From contig NW_026729138.1 in the NCBI RefSeq assembly GCF_030272615.1, positions 114,972 to 178,971 of the forward strand: DNA of 64,000 nucleotides, given 5' to 3'. The stretch is from Cryptomeria japonica (lineage: Eukaryota > Streptophyta > Pinopsida > Cupressales > Cupressaceae). The notes beneath the pieces were generated by a model. The model saw only the letters and a list, made by a program, of their open reading frames with translations. It ran no database searches and was not told where the DNA came from. Below are positions 46,021-59,454 of the stretch, one piece after another (position 1 is the first letter of the stretch; the number at the start of each line of letters is the position of its first letter). The position numbers and the translations under genes were made by a program.

Positions 46021-48545
46021 TATCATGGTTATGATTAGCATTAGGGTTAACGTTAGTGTTATGGTTAGGGTTAAGGTTTACATCATGGTTCAGGTTAGAT
46101 TTATGATTAGGGTTAGGGTTATGATAATGGTTAGGGTTAGCATCAACGTTAGGGTTTGGTTTTGGTTTAGGATTATGGTTATCTTTAAAGTTTAGGATTA
46201 TAATTAGGATTATGGTTAGGGTTAGGGTTAGGGTTATAGTTTAATATTAGGGTTAAATTTATGGTTAAGGTTACGGTTTAGTGTCAGGCTTACAATTATA
46301 ACTGGGGGTATAGTTAGGATTACAATTTGGTTTATGGTTATGTTTTGGATTGGGGTTAAGGTTCATATTATGGCCAGGGTTAAGGTTTATATTATGGTTA
46401 GCATTATGATTAGGGTTAGGGATTAAGGTTAGGAATATGATAATAGTTAGGGTGTATATAATGGTTAGGGTTAGCATCAAGTTTTGGTTTTGGTATAGGA
46501 CCATGGTTAGGGTTAAGGTTAGAATTAGGGTTAGAATTATAATTAGGATTAGGGTTAGGGTTAGGGTTAAGATTGCAATGGAAGATAGTATGTGATGATA
46601 GCTATAAGAGTTAGGGTTTTGGTTAGGATTAGGGTTGTTAGGGTTAGGGTCTAGATTAGAGGGACTTGTAGAATTATTGATAAAATAATCCTTATAATTG
46701 GTTTTAGTTAACAATTAGAGTTATTATTGTAGGATAATGCTTTGGGTAAGGGTTCAAGTTCAATTAGAATCAGTTATTTAATAAATATTTTTATTAAAAT
46801 AAATTATATTATATATTACATGGAGATATATGAAATTTTATATATCTATTTAGACTATTTTTAATAATATATATTTGTTCCAAGATCAAAGCAAATACTC
46901 AACTCTAAGATATATTAAACTTTATTTAACGACAAGTATTATGGTTATGGTGAGGGTTTACATCACAATTGAATGTAGTGTTAGACTTAGGTTTAGGTTT
47001 TAGGGTCAGGGCTTAGGATTATGGTTAGGGTTAGTGTTTACATCATAATTACAGTTAGGGTTAGTGTTTTGGTTCTGGTTAGCATTTAGGGTTAGGATTA
47101 GTATTATGGTTATGCTTATGGTAAGGATTATGGTTAGGGTCATGGTTTAAATCTTGGTTGGGATTAGGGTTAGAATCATGGTTAGGTTTAGGGTTAAGGG
47201 TTATGGTTAGGATTATGGGTAGGATTAGGATTTACATAATGGCTAGGGTTAGGGTTGGGATTATGGTTTAGGTTTACATCATGGTTAAGGTTTAGAATTA
47301 CATCATGGTTAGGGTTATATTATGATTAAGATTATTAGGGTCATGATTGGGATTATGGTTATAGTTAAGATTATTATTAGTGTCAATGTTAAGACTAATG
47401 GTTAGGGTTAGTATTGTGGTTAGTGCTTACATCATGGTTAGGGTTAATGTTTACATCATGGTTGAATCTAGTATTAGGTTTAGGGTTAGGTTTACAATTA
47501 TGGATAGGATTAGGTTTTAGAGTGAGGGCTTAGGATTATGGTTAGGATTAGGGTTTACATCATAATTAGGATAAGGGTTAGGATTATGGTTTTATTATCA
47601 TTTAGGGTTAGGATTAGTAAATTATGCTTATGATTATGATTATAGTTAGGGTTTAATGTTATGGTAAGGATTACAGTTAGGGTTATGGTTTATATCTTGG
47701 TTGGCTTTATGGTTAGAATCATGGTTAGGTTTAGGTTTTAAGGTTATGGTTAGGATTATGGGAAGGATTAAGATTTATATAATGGTTACGGTTAGGGTTA
47801 GGATTAAGGTTCAAGTTTAGGTCATGGTTAGGGTTAAGAATTACATCATGGTTAGGGTTATATTAGGATTAAGATTATTAGGGTTATGATTGGGATTATG
47901 GATATAGTTAGGATTATTATTAGGGTTAGTGTTAAGATTAATTATTAGAGTTAGGATTATGGTTAGGATTTACATCATGGTTAGGGTTAGGGTTAAGGAT
48001 ATAGATTATGGTAAGGGTTAAGGTTTACATAATGGTTAGGGGTAGGGTTTACATCATGGTTGTATGTAATGTCAGGTTTAGGGTTAGGGATACATTTATG
48101 ATTAGGGTTAGGTTTTAGGGTCGGGACTTAAGATTGTGGTTAGGTTTAGTGTTTATATCATGGTTAGTGTTATGGTTTTGGTGAGCATTTACGGTTAGGA
48201 ATAGTATAATGGTTAAGGTTTACATCATGGTTAGGGGTAGTATTAGGTTTAAGGTTAGGGTTTAATTTTGTTTAGAGTTGGGGTTATGGCTCAATTTGGT
48301 TTATGGTTCAATTGGGTTAGGAAATCAATTTTAGGAAATCAACTTTAATTATTTATAGGAAATCAATTTTAATTAGGATTAGGGTCCAGCTAGGGTCACT
48401 TTTAATTCTATGGTTAGAGTTAAGTTTAGGGTTCAAGTTCTAGGTAGTGTTTAATTATAAGGTTAGAGTTAAGTTTAGGTTTAGGTTTCAATTATGGTAA
48501 TATTAAGCTTAGGATTGGTATTATGCTACAATTAGGGTTAATATT
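46021..48545 (+). repeat. G-rich telomere-like arm, complete
   Basis: Degenerate GGGTTA-type array with a non-telomeric gap at about 46,770-46,930. Its second part (from 47,401) equals 1-1,145. The 147-codon minus-strand frame at 46,271-46,714 is a repeat translation (Asn/Pro/Leu/Thr). Confidence 0.9.
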
Positions 48546-51295
48546 ATAATATTATGCATTGATAAAATTTATTATCTATTTCTTATGAAATATTAATGAA
48601 AATCTTCATTATTATATAAAAAAATTTCAATACTTCTATAAAATAAATACCTTTAAACATTGTTCTAATAAAATTAAGACATTTTAAAATAGCTTAAAGT
48701 TTTGTATAATTGAAAAGTAATTGATATTATTTAAATTTGATTTGCAATGTAGATAATGATATGCATAAACATTCCCCATCCATCAAAATGCATATTTGGT
48801 TGATAAAAACAATCATTTTTGTAAATCAAGCAAATCTAGATCATTCTTGAATCCATAAATCACAAGTTCCTTATATTTGATTCATTGCTTGATTTGCAAA
48901 GTTTGTAATTCTTAAAGTGCATATTTTTAATTTAGATACACTTTTATATGCATTTGAAATACTTTTATAGATTAATTAGTTTATTTTTTGATTGAATGTC
49001 AATATATGCAAGCCTTTGTAGAGAGGGGCTCAAGCATATACCTCTTAAAGCATGTTTTGTGTACCATACAAACTACTTACTCTAAAGAAGAAGGCATAAA
49101 TCCTAAACTAAAATAGATTTATTTTGTCAATGGTAACGTTGTACAACTGGAATAGGAGAACTAATTTTCTTTATATGAATTTGAAAATTAAAAGTTGCTT
49201 AATCAAATTTTGGAAGTAATAAAATTTCAATTTTTACATTATATTAAAACTCAACTAAGAGATAAATCAAATATAAATAGAAAATTCACATCTACATGAT
49301 AAATTATAAATTATTTTGTTAAATTAGAAACATTATAACTTTATGATTAAAATTGAGAAACAATTTTTTTTATTTTTATCTTTCTAAAAACTAAAAATTA
49401 TATATTATTTTTGAAATATTTGTGTAGCATGTAATTTTGATTTTTTGAATTTAGAAACATTATATGTTTATGTTTGAGAATTAGAAATATAGAAAATTAA
49501 GATTATTTCTTTCCTTTTCCTATCAAAATATTGCACTTATTTTTCTATTAAAATATTCCTTTTATTTTTATTATTGAAAAAATAAAGATCTAAATAAAAG
49601 TTGATGATATCTTAATAGAGTGCTACTAAGAATGCATTGGTTTAATATTGAATATATATCCTCTCCCACTCTTGCTCCAAGTATGAACATTATTTTTTGA
49701 AACTTGTAAATGAACATTATAATATGATATCTAATGAACCTGGGAGACTAATAAAATAGCCTACCTACACACTACTAAGATCCAGAATTATAATTATTTT
49801 TTGAAACTCGTAGAGACATTATTTTTAGATAATACAAAAAAAAAATTATTTTTTGAAACTAGTAGAGACATTATTTTCAGATAATACAAAAAAAATCTTA
49901 AGATAAAGAAAAGAGCTTTAAAATCTAGAAAGAAAATAAAAGCTTGGAAATAGAAAAAACTAACAAAAAATTAAAATGAGGTATACCTGATCTGGGTGAA
50001 ACTCCAAGTTTTCTACAGAGTAGAAACACAAAAAAGTTTCGGTGCAGAAGAGAAGAAAATATAGTCCTTTAAGTGTCAGAAACAAAGAGATTACAATGTT
50101 CATTAAAGCAATCTAGATTACCCTTAATATCTCTTTTTTATTCACCTTCGGTTCTTCCTCAATTAATCTTCGCTCTCCTAGGATAAAAGCCTCATTTTTC
50201 TTGTAGATACTCCATGTCTGTATACAAATCAAAGGCTTCATTAGAAGGTCATTTAGATAGTCATTCAAATGAGAGCGAGTTCTATGTAGCAATAATTTTG
50301 TACAAAATAAAACCAAACAAAGAAATGTAAAATGAAAAACTACGTACCAATTCCAGAAGCCTATCTTGATATGTTTCCTAATTATGCAAAACATAAAATG
50401 GTAGCTTTCAATTTGTTCTTATGTGAATCTGTTGTAAACCCAATTGGCAATCATATTAAATGCGTAGTCCTCTAGTTTGGAAAGGATTTGTTTCTTTTTA
50501 AAGCTATTGGGAGTGGAGAAATTGAAACACTTGCCCAAACACATCCAGTGATGGAGAATATAAATTAAATCAGAATGCATATGGCTTTGTAACTGACTCT
50601 TTGCAATTCCACAAGTTTCATATTTTTTCATTTATGTTTTGTAACTGTTTCCAAATCATCAGTTTTCTTTAGTGTTTATATAGAATATTCTATTTTTATT
50701 CTATCCTTCATTCCCCCTGCTGTGACTATATAGGAACGCCTCTCAACGTAAATATCAATAAATATCTATATTAATAATTTTAATCATAAATTAAATTAGC
50801 TTTATAGTTTTATTATAATCCTTCCAATATGATACCTTTGGAAAGAAGTTAGATTCAATATAATGTATTTAAAATTTCTAATTTATCATATAGATATGAC
50901 TTTTCTATTTATATTTACACAAATATTTCAAAAATAATAAATAATTTTTTAATTTAGAAAGATCAATAAGAATTTCTATGTTAATAATTTTAATCATAAA
51001 CTCAATTTGGACTTATAATTTTATTCTAATCCTACCAATATGATAGCTTTGGTTATATTGAGCATGAAAGTTAGATTCAATTATAATGTATTCATTTAAA
51101 ATAATTTGATTGGATGTCTTTACATTGTGGGTTTCATGGTAAATTAAACAATAAGTTATTTTTGGTTGAGTTGTGTTTGACTCCTACATGGGAGGTATAC
51201 TTTTACTCTAAATTCTCTTTCCTAAATATATTTTCTATTAAGCATAAAATATATTTAATTTGTATGTTTTAAATAGTCATTGTTATGGTTAAGAT
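48546..51295. other. AT-rich spacer, second copy
   Basis: Same as 1,146-3,895. No difference seen by eye. Confidence 0.7.
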
Positions 51296-54200
51296 CAAAA
51301 TTTAACACTAACCCTAACCTTAGCTAATTGAAATGTTATTGAATTGTAATACTAACCCTAATTGAAATTAATTGAATTGTAATACTAAATAGATCTTTAT
51401 TCAATAATCAAACCCTAACCCTAATTGAACCCTAATCATAATTAAATTACAACCCTAACCTTAAGCCAAATGTAATTGAATCATAACCCTAATTCTAACC
51501 CTGATTGAATTATATTACTAACTGTAACTATAACTAAATCCTTACCATGTAATCAAACCTTAAGCTTCATATATCTCTAATCTAGAGCTAATTAAATCCT
51601 AACCCTAATTAAACCATAACCCTAATTAAACCTTAGGCCCAACCTTAAACTATAGCCCAAACCCTAACCCTAACCACAAGCTTTATCCTAGAATAATAAC
51701 TTTAATGATAACCTAATCTTTATGATAACCCTAATTTAACCTTAATGGAACCCTAACCGTAATTAAATTATAGCCCAAACTTTAAGCCTAATGTAATTGA
51801 ATCATAACCCTAATTCTAACCCTAATTGAATTATAATACTAATGCTAACTATAACTAAATCCTTACCATGTAATCAAACCTTAACCTTCATATATCCCTA
51901 ATCTAGATATAATTGAATCTTAACCCTAATTAAATCTTTGTACTAACATAACATAACCCTAATCAAGTAAAACTTTTGGTTTCGGGTCCAAGTAAAACCC
52001 GTTTACCTTTAGAAAAAACATAACCCTAATCAAACCTTATCCCCAACCTTAAACTATAGCCCAAACCCTAACCCTAACCCCAAGCTTTATCCTAGAATGG
52101 TAACTTTAATCATAACCTAATCTTTACCATAACCCTAATCTAAACCTAAAAACAACCTAACCCTAAAATTAATCCTAACCTTAATAAAACCATATCTTTA
52201 ACAAAAATCTAGAAACCCTAAGGTATTGTTAACCCTAAACTTAACCTAACACCTAATTAAACCTTTATGCTAATGAAACCCATAACTTGACCCCATCCTT
52301 AATTAAATGGTATGCTTAACACTAATTAATTGTTATCCCTAACCTTAAAATCAAGATTCATTATAAAGTCCTAACAACATATTTTATCCTCAACCCTAAC
52401 CCTATCCGAATCTTAACACTATTTATAACCCTAATTGATTTTATAACCCTAAGCCTATCTAAATCTTAACACTATTTATAACCCTAACCCTAAACATGAT
52501 ATTAAAAATAACATTAATCCTGACACTAACCCTTAACCCTAGCCCTAACCATGATGTAAACCCTAACCCTAGCCATAATTCAAATCATAACTGTAACCTT
52601 AAGCCTAATCGTAAACCTAACCCTAACTGCAACCCAACCATGATGTAAATCATAACCTTAACCATAATCCTAACCATAACTCTAAACCTTAACCCTAACC
52701 TAACCATAACCATAAACCCTAACCCTAACAATAATATTTAGCCATAACCCTAAAACCTAATCCTAACCATAACCATAACCTTGACCATAACTCGAAACCT
52801 ATTTATAATCTTAATCCTAACCTTAAACCCTAACCCTAACCTTAATATTAAACCCTAATCCCAACCATAATCCTCAACCTAACCCTAAGCACATGTGATG
52901 TAAATCCTAAACCTAAACCTAACCTAAACCCTAACCCTAAACCTAAACCTAACTCTAGCTATGATGTAAACCCTAACCCTAGCCATAATCATATGGCCCT
53001 AACCATAATCCTAAACCTAACCTTAACCATAACCATAACCCCAAATCATAACCCTAATCATAATCCTTACCGTAACCCTAATCATAACTCTAACCTAGCC
53101 ACAATCCTAAACCTTAACACTAACAATAATTCTACTATAAACTTAACCCTAACCAAAATTAAACTTTATTCCTAATCTATTATTAACCTTAATGTAATGG
53201 AACTATAACCCTAATTCTAACCCTAACTTTGATGTAGACCCTAAATGTAATTGTAACCCTAACCATAAACTTAACCTTAAAACTAAACCCTAACCCTAAC
53301 CATAATCTTAAACCCTAACTCTAACCCTAACCCTTAACCTTAATCCCTCTGATTGAATGATAACCCTAAACTCAACTCTAACCATAGATTTGAACCCTAA
53401 ATAAAACTTGATCCCTAATCTAACCATTTAATTGAACCGTATTCTTAAACTTAACCCTTTTCCTCAATTGTAACCATAATTGAATCCTAGCCCTAAACTT
53501 AACCCTAACCGTAATTGAACTCTAATCCTAACCCTAATCTTACCCAAACCCTAATCCTAATTGAAGTGTAATACTAATTTAACCCTATAACCCTAATGTA
53601 GTTGAATAACAACCCTAATTCTAACCATAATTATACTCTAGCACTAACTGTAGCTCAACCTTTATAATAACCTAACCTTAAAATTAACCTTAACCGTAAT
53701 TACTATTTAAACCTTATTTTGAACCTCAACCATAACCCTAAAGTGACCTTGATTGTAAATCCAACCTATGCTTGACGTTATCTCCAATCTTTATGCTAAC
53801 ATAACCCATAACCCTAATTAAATTATAATGCTAACCTTCAAACAGAGCTCTATTATATAGCCGAAAACCTAACAACATGCTTTATCCTCAAATCCTAACC
53901 CTTCCCGAGTCATAACACTTACTAACCTTAATTTATTTATAATTCTAACACTAATCCTAATTAAACCCTATCCCTAACCCTAATACTGATTCTAATTGAA
54001 CCTCAACCCTTACCCCAAGCATTATCCTACAATAATAACTCTCTATCATTAACTAAAACAAAATATAACTTTTATTTTATCTATAATACTATAACTCCCT
54101 CTAATTTATACTGTAACCCCAACCCTAACTTGATAATGACCCAAAACCTAACTTTATATCTAACCCAAAACCTAACCCTAACCCTAACAACCCTGATCCT

Positions 54201-55370
54201 GACCCAAACCCTAACTCTTATATCTATCATCACATACTATCTTTCACTGCAAACCCTAACCCTAACCCTAATCCTAATTATAAGCCTAACCCTAATTTTA
54301 ATTATAATCACTCATTATAATCTTTAAACCTTACCCTAATTATAATCACTAAGACTAACCCCAATACTAACCCTAACTCTATCCCTAATTATAATCCTAA
54401 CTATAACTCAACCCTAACCCTAACCTCAATTTTAATTATAATTATAATCACTAATTATAATCTTTAACCCTCATGCTAATTATAATTATAACCCTAACCC
54501 TAACCCTATTCTAGCCCCAACCCTAATCCCGACCCAAACCCTAACTCTTATAGCTATCATCATGTACTATGTTTAATTACAATCTTAACCCTAACCCTAA
54601 CCCTAATCATAATTATAATTCTAACCATAACCCTAACCCTAATTTTATTTATAATTAATAATTATAATCTTTAACCCTAACCCTAATTACAATCACTAAG
54701 ATTAACACCAATCCTAACCCTTGCCCCAACCCTAACCTAATAATAACCCAAAACCTAACTTTATATCTAACCCAAAACCTAACCCTAACAACCCTAATCC
54801 TAAGCCAAACCCTAACTCTTATATTTATCATCACATATTATCTTTCATTGCAATCTTAACCCTAACCCTAACCCTAATCCTAATTATAATTCTAACCCTA
54901 ACCCTAATCCTAACCCTAATTTAAATTATAATTACTAATTATAATCTTTAAACCTTACCTTAATTATAATCACTAAGACTAACCCCAATACTAACCCTAA
55001 CCCTGATTATAATTGTAACCCTAACCCTAATTCTTACCCTAACCCTAATTCTAGCCCTAACCCTAACCCTAATTATAATTCTAACCCTAACCCTAACCCT
55101 ATTCTAGCCCCAACCCCAATCCTAACCCAAACCCTAACTCTTATAGCTATCATCACATACTATCTTTAATTGCAATCTTAACCCTAATCCTAATTATAGT
55201 TCTAACCCTAACCCTAACCCTAATTTTATTTATAATTAATAATTATAATCTTTTACCCTAACCCTAATTACAATCACTAAGATTAACCCCAATCCTAACC
55301 CCCAACCCTAACCTGAATCCTAAGTATAATACTAACCCTCATTATAATTATAACCCTAACGCTCATTACA
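51296..55370 (-). repeat. C-rich telomere-like arm, second copy
   Basis: Same as 3,896-7,970, including the higher-order repeat. No difference seen by eye. Confidence 0.9.
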
Positions 55371-55432
55371 CTCACAACAATATAAATTAATAATAATAAT
55401 ATATTATAATAATATTACACAAATGAAAAGAA

Positions 55433-55465
<33 letters not shown>

Positions 55466-56048
55466 TGCAATAATAATATTACAAATTATTGCAACAAACA
55501 TTAATAATATTATATTATATAGTTTTGGTTTGAATTTTTTATTGTTTCCCATGTTGCGTTGCGACTGCTACTAGCTTATATATATTTGATTTTAATCTCA
55601 CACACAAACACACACACATATAAGCTAGTTAATATTTACACAACCTACATTACCGCAACTTGAGCGGACTAAGTCGTGGCTAAGTAGGATAGCGATACTT
55701 TAACCTCGTAAGACTATGATTAAAAGTAAAATGGCTATAAAGAAAGTTGAGATATATATATATTTTCGCATTCTTTGTAAACTTATACCACCGCCTTCAC
55801 ATAGTGGAGAGGCAGGAAGATAGCATGAGGATGGGAATCTGATGGAGCTAATGAAATTCATTCCTAATTAAATACAAAATTAGCTTCATATATTTGGGAA
55901 ATGCAAACAACCATTTTCATTAATTAAAAAGGGAACCGTTTGGAGTCCATAGCATATATACGGAAAAGGAAATTATTTAGAGGACATGACTTTCATTTGG
56001 AAAAAACTTTTTCGACAAAAATATAGGAGCTATGAAAAAGATTAGAAG
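55371..56048. other. Element terminus and unassigned DNA, second copy
   Basis: Corresponds to 7,971-8,648, with the AAT tract at about 55,434-55,464 and the hairpin at 55,570-55,630. The first substitution between copies appears here, at 55,964. Confidence 0.7.
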
Positions 56049-56823
56049 CACGCCTGGAATTTGACAGGCTATATGGCCGTTTTTGCACTTTTAGATCGTA
56101 TATTACAACTAATAAAATTAGTGGACCGTAAGTATTGATACGCTATTTTTTCCACAAACGGTATATATGACACTTAAAATTATTAATAAGCCGTAATATT
56201 ATAATAGGTAATATATATTGAAATATATTATTTTACAATGTTTATTATAAATATATGAATTTATTTAGAATATTTTTAAATGGTATGATTAAGATATAAT
56301 TATTTCTAATTTTATATTATTTTTATATGAATTTTTAGTATGTTTTTCTTATATAAATTTAGAAACTTTGTCAATTTAGTTTTTAATATTTTTTAAAAGA
56401 TTGTCTTAAATATCAATATAGAAACTTCTAACAATTGAAATGATAAGATATAATCATTTCTAATTTTTTAAAATATTGTAATAAAAAAATCTAAAATGGT
56501 TTCTATTTTTATAATAAACAAGATTTTTGGGTTGAATTTAGAAACTTACAAGTAAATTTAAGATTTTTTTAGTGCATTACTAATTTATCATTGTTTTTCA
56601 AAGTTTTACTTTTTTTTATAGAATTATTTCTTTTCACCTCAATTGAATTTTATTGGAACTTCAATTCTATGAAGCTTAAAGAATTTATATTAAACTATTC
56701 ACAAATTAAAAAAAAATTGACACTTAACATTTTTTTAAAAACGTAAAATGAAAGACATTAAAATTACTAAACCGTCATAAAAAATTATATGACAGGCAGG
56801 GGTGGCCGTCAAATTCCAGGCCT
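56049..56823. mobile_element. Second copy of the 775-bp TIR element with 9-bp target duplication
   Basis: GATTAGAAG flanks at 56,040-56,048 and 56,824-56,832. It differs from the first copy at two bases (56,069 and 56,755). Confidence 0.65.
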
Positions 56824-56832
56824 GATTAGAAG

Positions 56833-59062
56833 TCATGCTTCAAAAGGATTTTGATTAAGCTAGCACTACTCCTGTTGAAGCCAGCTAGGAAGAAAGTTGG
56901 ACGTAAGTCATTGTTTGTAATCATTTGTTTACTTGAAAAATAATATGAGTTGAGGGTATGAATTATCACACTATTTTTATAGGAAGAATACCATGGAAAA
57001 TCACAATGAAAAATTTCGCTCATTCTTTTCAAAAGAACATTACGACTTAATGAAAGCCATAAAACGGAGACAAATGAACTCTTGTGGAATGAAAACTTTA
57101 AAAAAACTACATTATCCCCATTGGTAATTATGGCTCACGTTAGTAAACAGAACAGCCAAGAAGGGTATAATCCATATACAATTCAATGGCAAATACTAGC
57201 TGGAAATGGTCAAGGATTGGCCATATTCCATTGCAAAACAAGGAATGAGATTGCTGCAAATTGCATTACCTTCACTTCTGCAAATAAAAGATTGTATTGA
57301 TATGATAAAAAAAATTATCAGAAAAAAGAAGAATGGTTAATTCAGTATCTCTATTATATGAAGGAATTCATTCTTGTGTTCTCTATTATATGAAGGAATT
57401 CATTCTTGTGTTCTTGAGTGAGTAGGTTACTAGCTCAAGAACACCAGTATGAATTCAGTATTTCAATGGAAGGTTTTCTCTTAGAGTAATTGACATCACA
57501 AACTAGTTAATTTGAATATTTAACCTGAGTCAAAACATTAATGTCAGTCAATGAGCCTCTTTAGAGTCTAAATGCAATTGGCTTCTAAGATAAGTGTAAT
57601 GGCTTGAAAAACCTCCTTAGGTTAAAGTCTTACCAAGTAGGGTGATGAACAATGACTATATGCATATGTGTGTTGCAACTCTTAAATCCTTTGACCAAGG
57701 TGATACTACAAACTATAAGTGTCAGTTAGTTCTTTGATCCAACTATACAACCCAGTTAGAGGTCATACTTGTTAGGAGTAGCCTATGGTGTGTGAACAAC
57801 TAGGGATTGTGTAGGGTCAAGCACTAGTCTCATATGACATTAATCCAACTTCTTTTACTTCCCTACGAAACGTCGAGCCTTTCCAGTTGGAAATGGCACG
57901 GAGGACTAGTAAGTCCGTGGTTAGACAAAAAAAGTGCTTTGATGATACTTTTCCTCTCCAATCAATGTAAAGACCACTTAAAGTTCAAAATGAGAATTTG
58001 GAAACTGTAAACACTAAAACTCTCTTGAATCCTTGCTTATGTTGTACTTGGTTATGGTTATGCAGTTATTCTTATGCAAATATTTAACATCTTATATAGT
58101 GTACTCTCCTTCTTTCAGCTTCAAAAAAAAGTCACTTGAATTTTTTATGCTTAGAAATTTTAGTTCAATATTTATATTGTTGCAAATGGTTTAGTAGCTA
58201 GATATTGCTTGTTACAATACTATAATTATAAAATAAATTCATTTTAAAAAATTGTTGTTCTTCACAAAGGATCCATCATATTTAATTGAGCAACTTTATA
58301 TCTCCATGTCAAATCTACTAATATCCTTCAATTGACTAATCTCAAAATTTAAAGGTCTCTCTTATGAACATATTGTTGTATTTTAAAATACATTCTCCCC
58401 CTAACATTGTTAGTGAAGACTATTCTATGTACAAAATGTATCTATGCCTATCAAATGAATCATTATTAATATGTATGAATTGAATTTTATTAATAAATAT
58501 ATCAACTAATTATAATGCAGAGGTAATGATGCTTCTAACTACATTTGTTTGCATGTAATTAATATTTTGTTTTATAAATTAAAAATATATACATGTATAA
58601 TAACCATAGATATGTATAATTAATATGATTACCAATCACCTGTTTGGAAAAATCATCTGGAAAGGTAGCTAGATCACAAGATAAGGACTATAGTGTATAA
58701 GAAAAAGGGCTTTGACGTGAAGTAAAACATATTGTATGAGATTTAACTTAGCATAGTCATTGTACAAGGCACTAAATAACATTGGTCAAACCCTATGCAT
58801 GGTTGAAGCTTCCCTTGTCATGGGAGTGCCATAGGATCACTAATGGGATTTGACTAAAGCTCCTTCAATCGAGGATCACAACATGCTTTTAGCATATTTA
58901 CAGCTACAATATTCATTCGTGGCTTATGAGTGGAACATTACTTTGTTTTTACCCTTATGAAAGATAAAAATGTGTGAGAAAATATAATTGAAGATGTATA
59001 AGAATTGTGGAAAGAGTCTAACTAAACATAAAAGTGTGCACTTTTGTTACATAACAAGGCGT
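56833..59062. other. Second copy of the unassigned DNA and direct repeat A
   Basis: Corresponds to 9,433-11,662, including the 32-bp tandem pair (57,349-57,412) and repeat A (58,255-58,685). No gene recognised. Confidence 0.6.
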
Positions 59063-59454
59063 GTGCACAAAGATGGTGGTTAGAAAAGTGGACACCACCC
59101 AAAAAAAACTTGGAAAAACAGGCAGTGCTTATGCAATTTTAAAATTTCAAATTCCCGCATACGCGCTTAGGTTTGTTCTTTCCAAGCCTAGAAAAGGTAG
59201 CCCGTACGTGTTGCTTTTAAGAAACTGAGCGCGTACACGTTACACATAGGAAAATTAGTACGTACGCACTGCTTATAAGAAAATGAGCGCGTACACACTA
59301 ATAATCCAAATAAAACCGTGTACACAGTTCTTGGTAAAAGTAGTTTTTAAAAAAAACTAGGTCTCATTTACTCGTAAAGCGTATTTTTTACTTTGTTTTT
59401 TTCCCATTTTCTAACCTAAACCGTGAATGGGGTGCTAAATTTTTCCTCTAGGCT

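Larger units (their letters stand above)
45522..55630. repeat. Complete ~10 kb palindromic telomere-like element
   Basis: Order: hairpin (45,522-45,708), AT-rich end (to 46,020), G-rich arm (46,021-48,545), AT-rich spacer (48,546-51,295), C-rich arm (51,296-55,370), AT-rich end and hairpin (to 55,630). The ends are inverted copies: 45,690-45,830 against 55,485-55,600. The G-rich arm at 46,571-46,622 contains the inverse of the higher-order phrase found in the C-rich arm (CTATCATCACATACTATCTT). The partial copy at 1-8,230 lacks its left end in this window. Confidence 0.75.

Noticed and set aside
45522-55630. Simple head-to-head telomere fusion
   Set aside because: The non-telomeric ends and a higher-order phrase are inverted copies as well, so an inverted duplication explains more. 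Fusion is kept only as an alternative.
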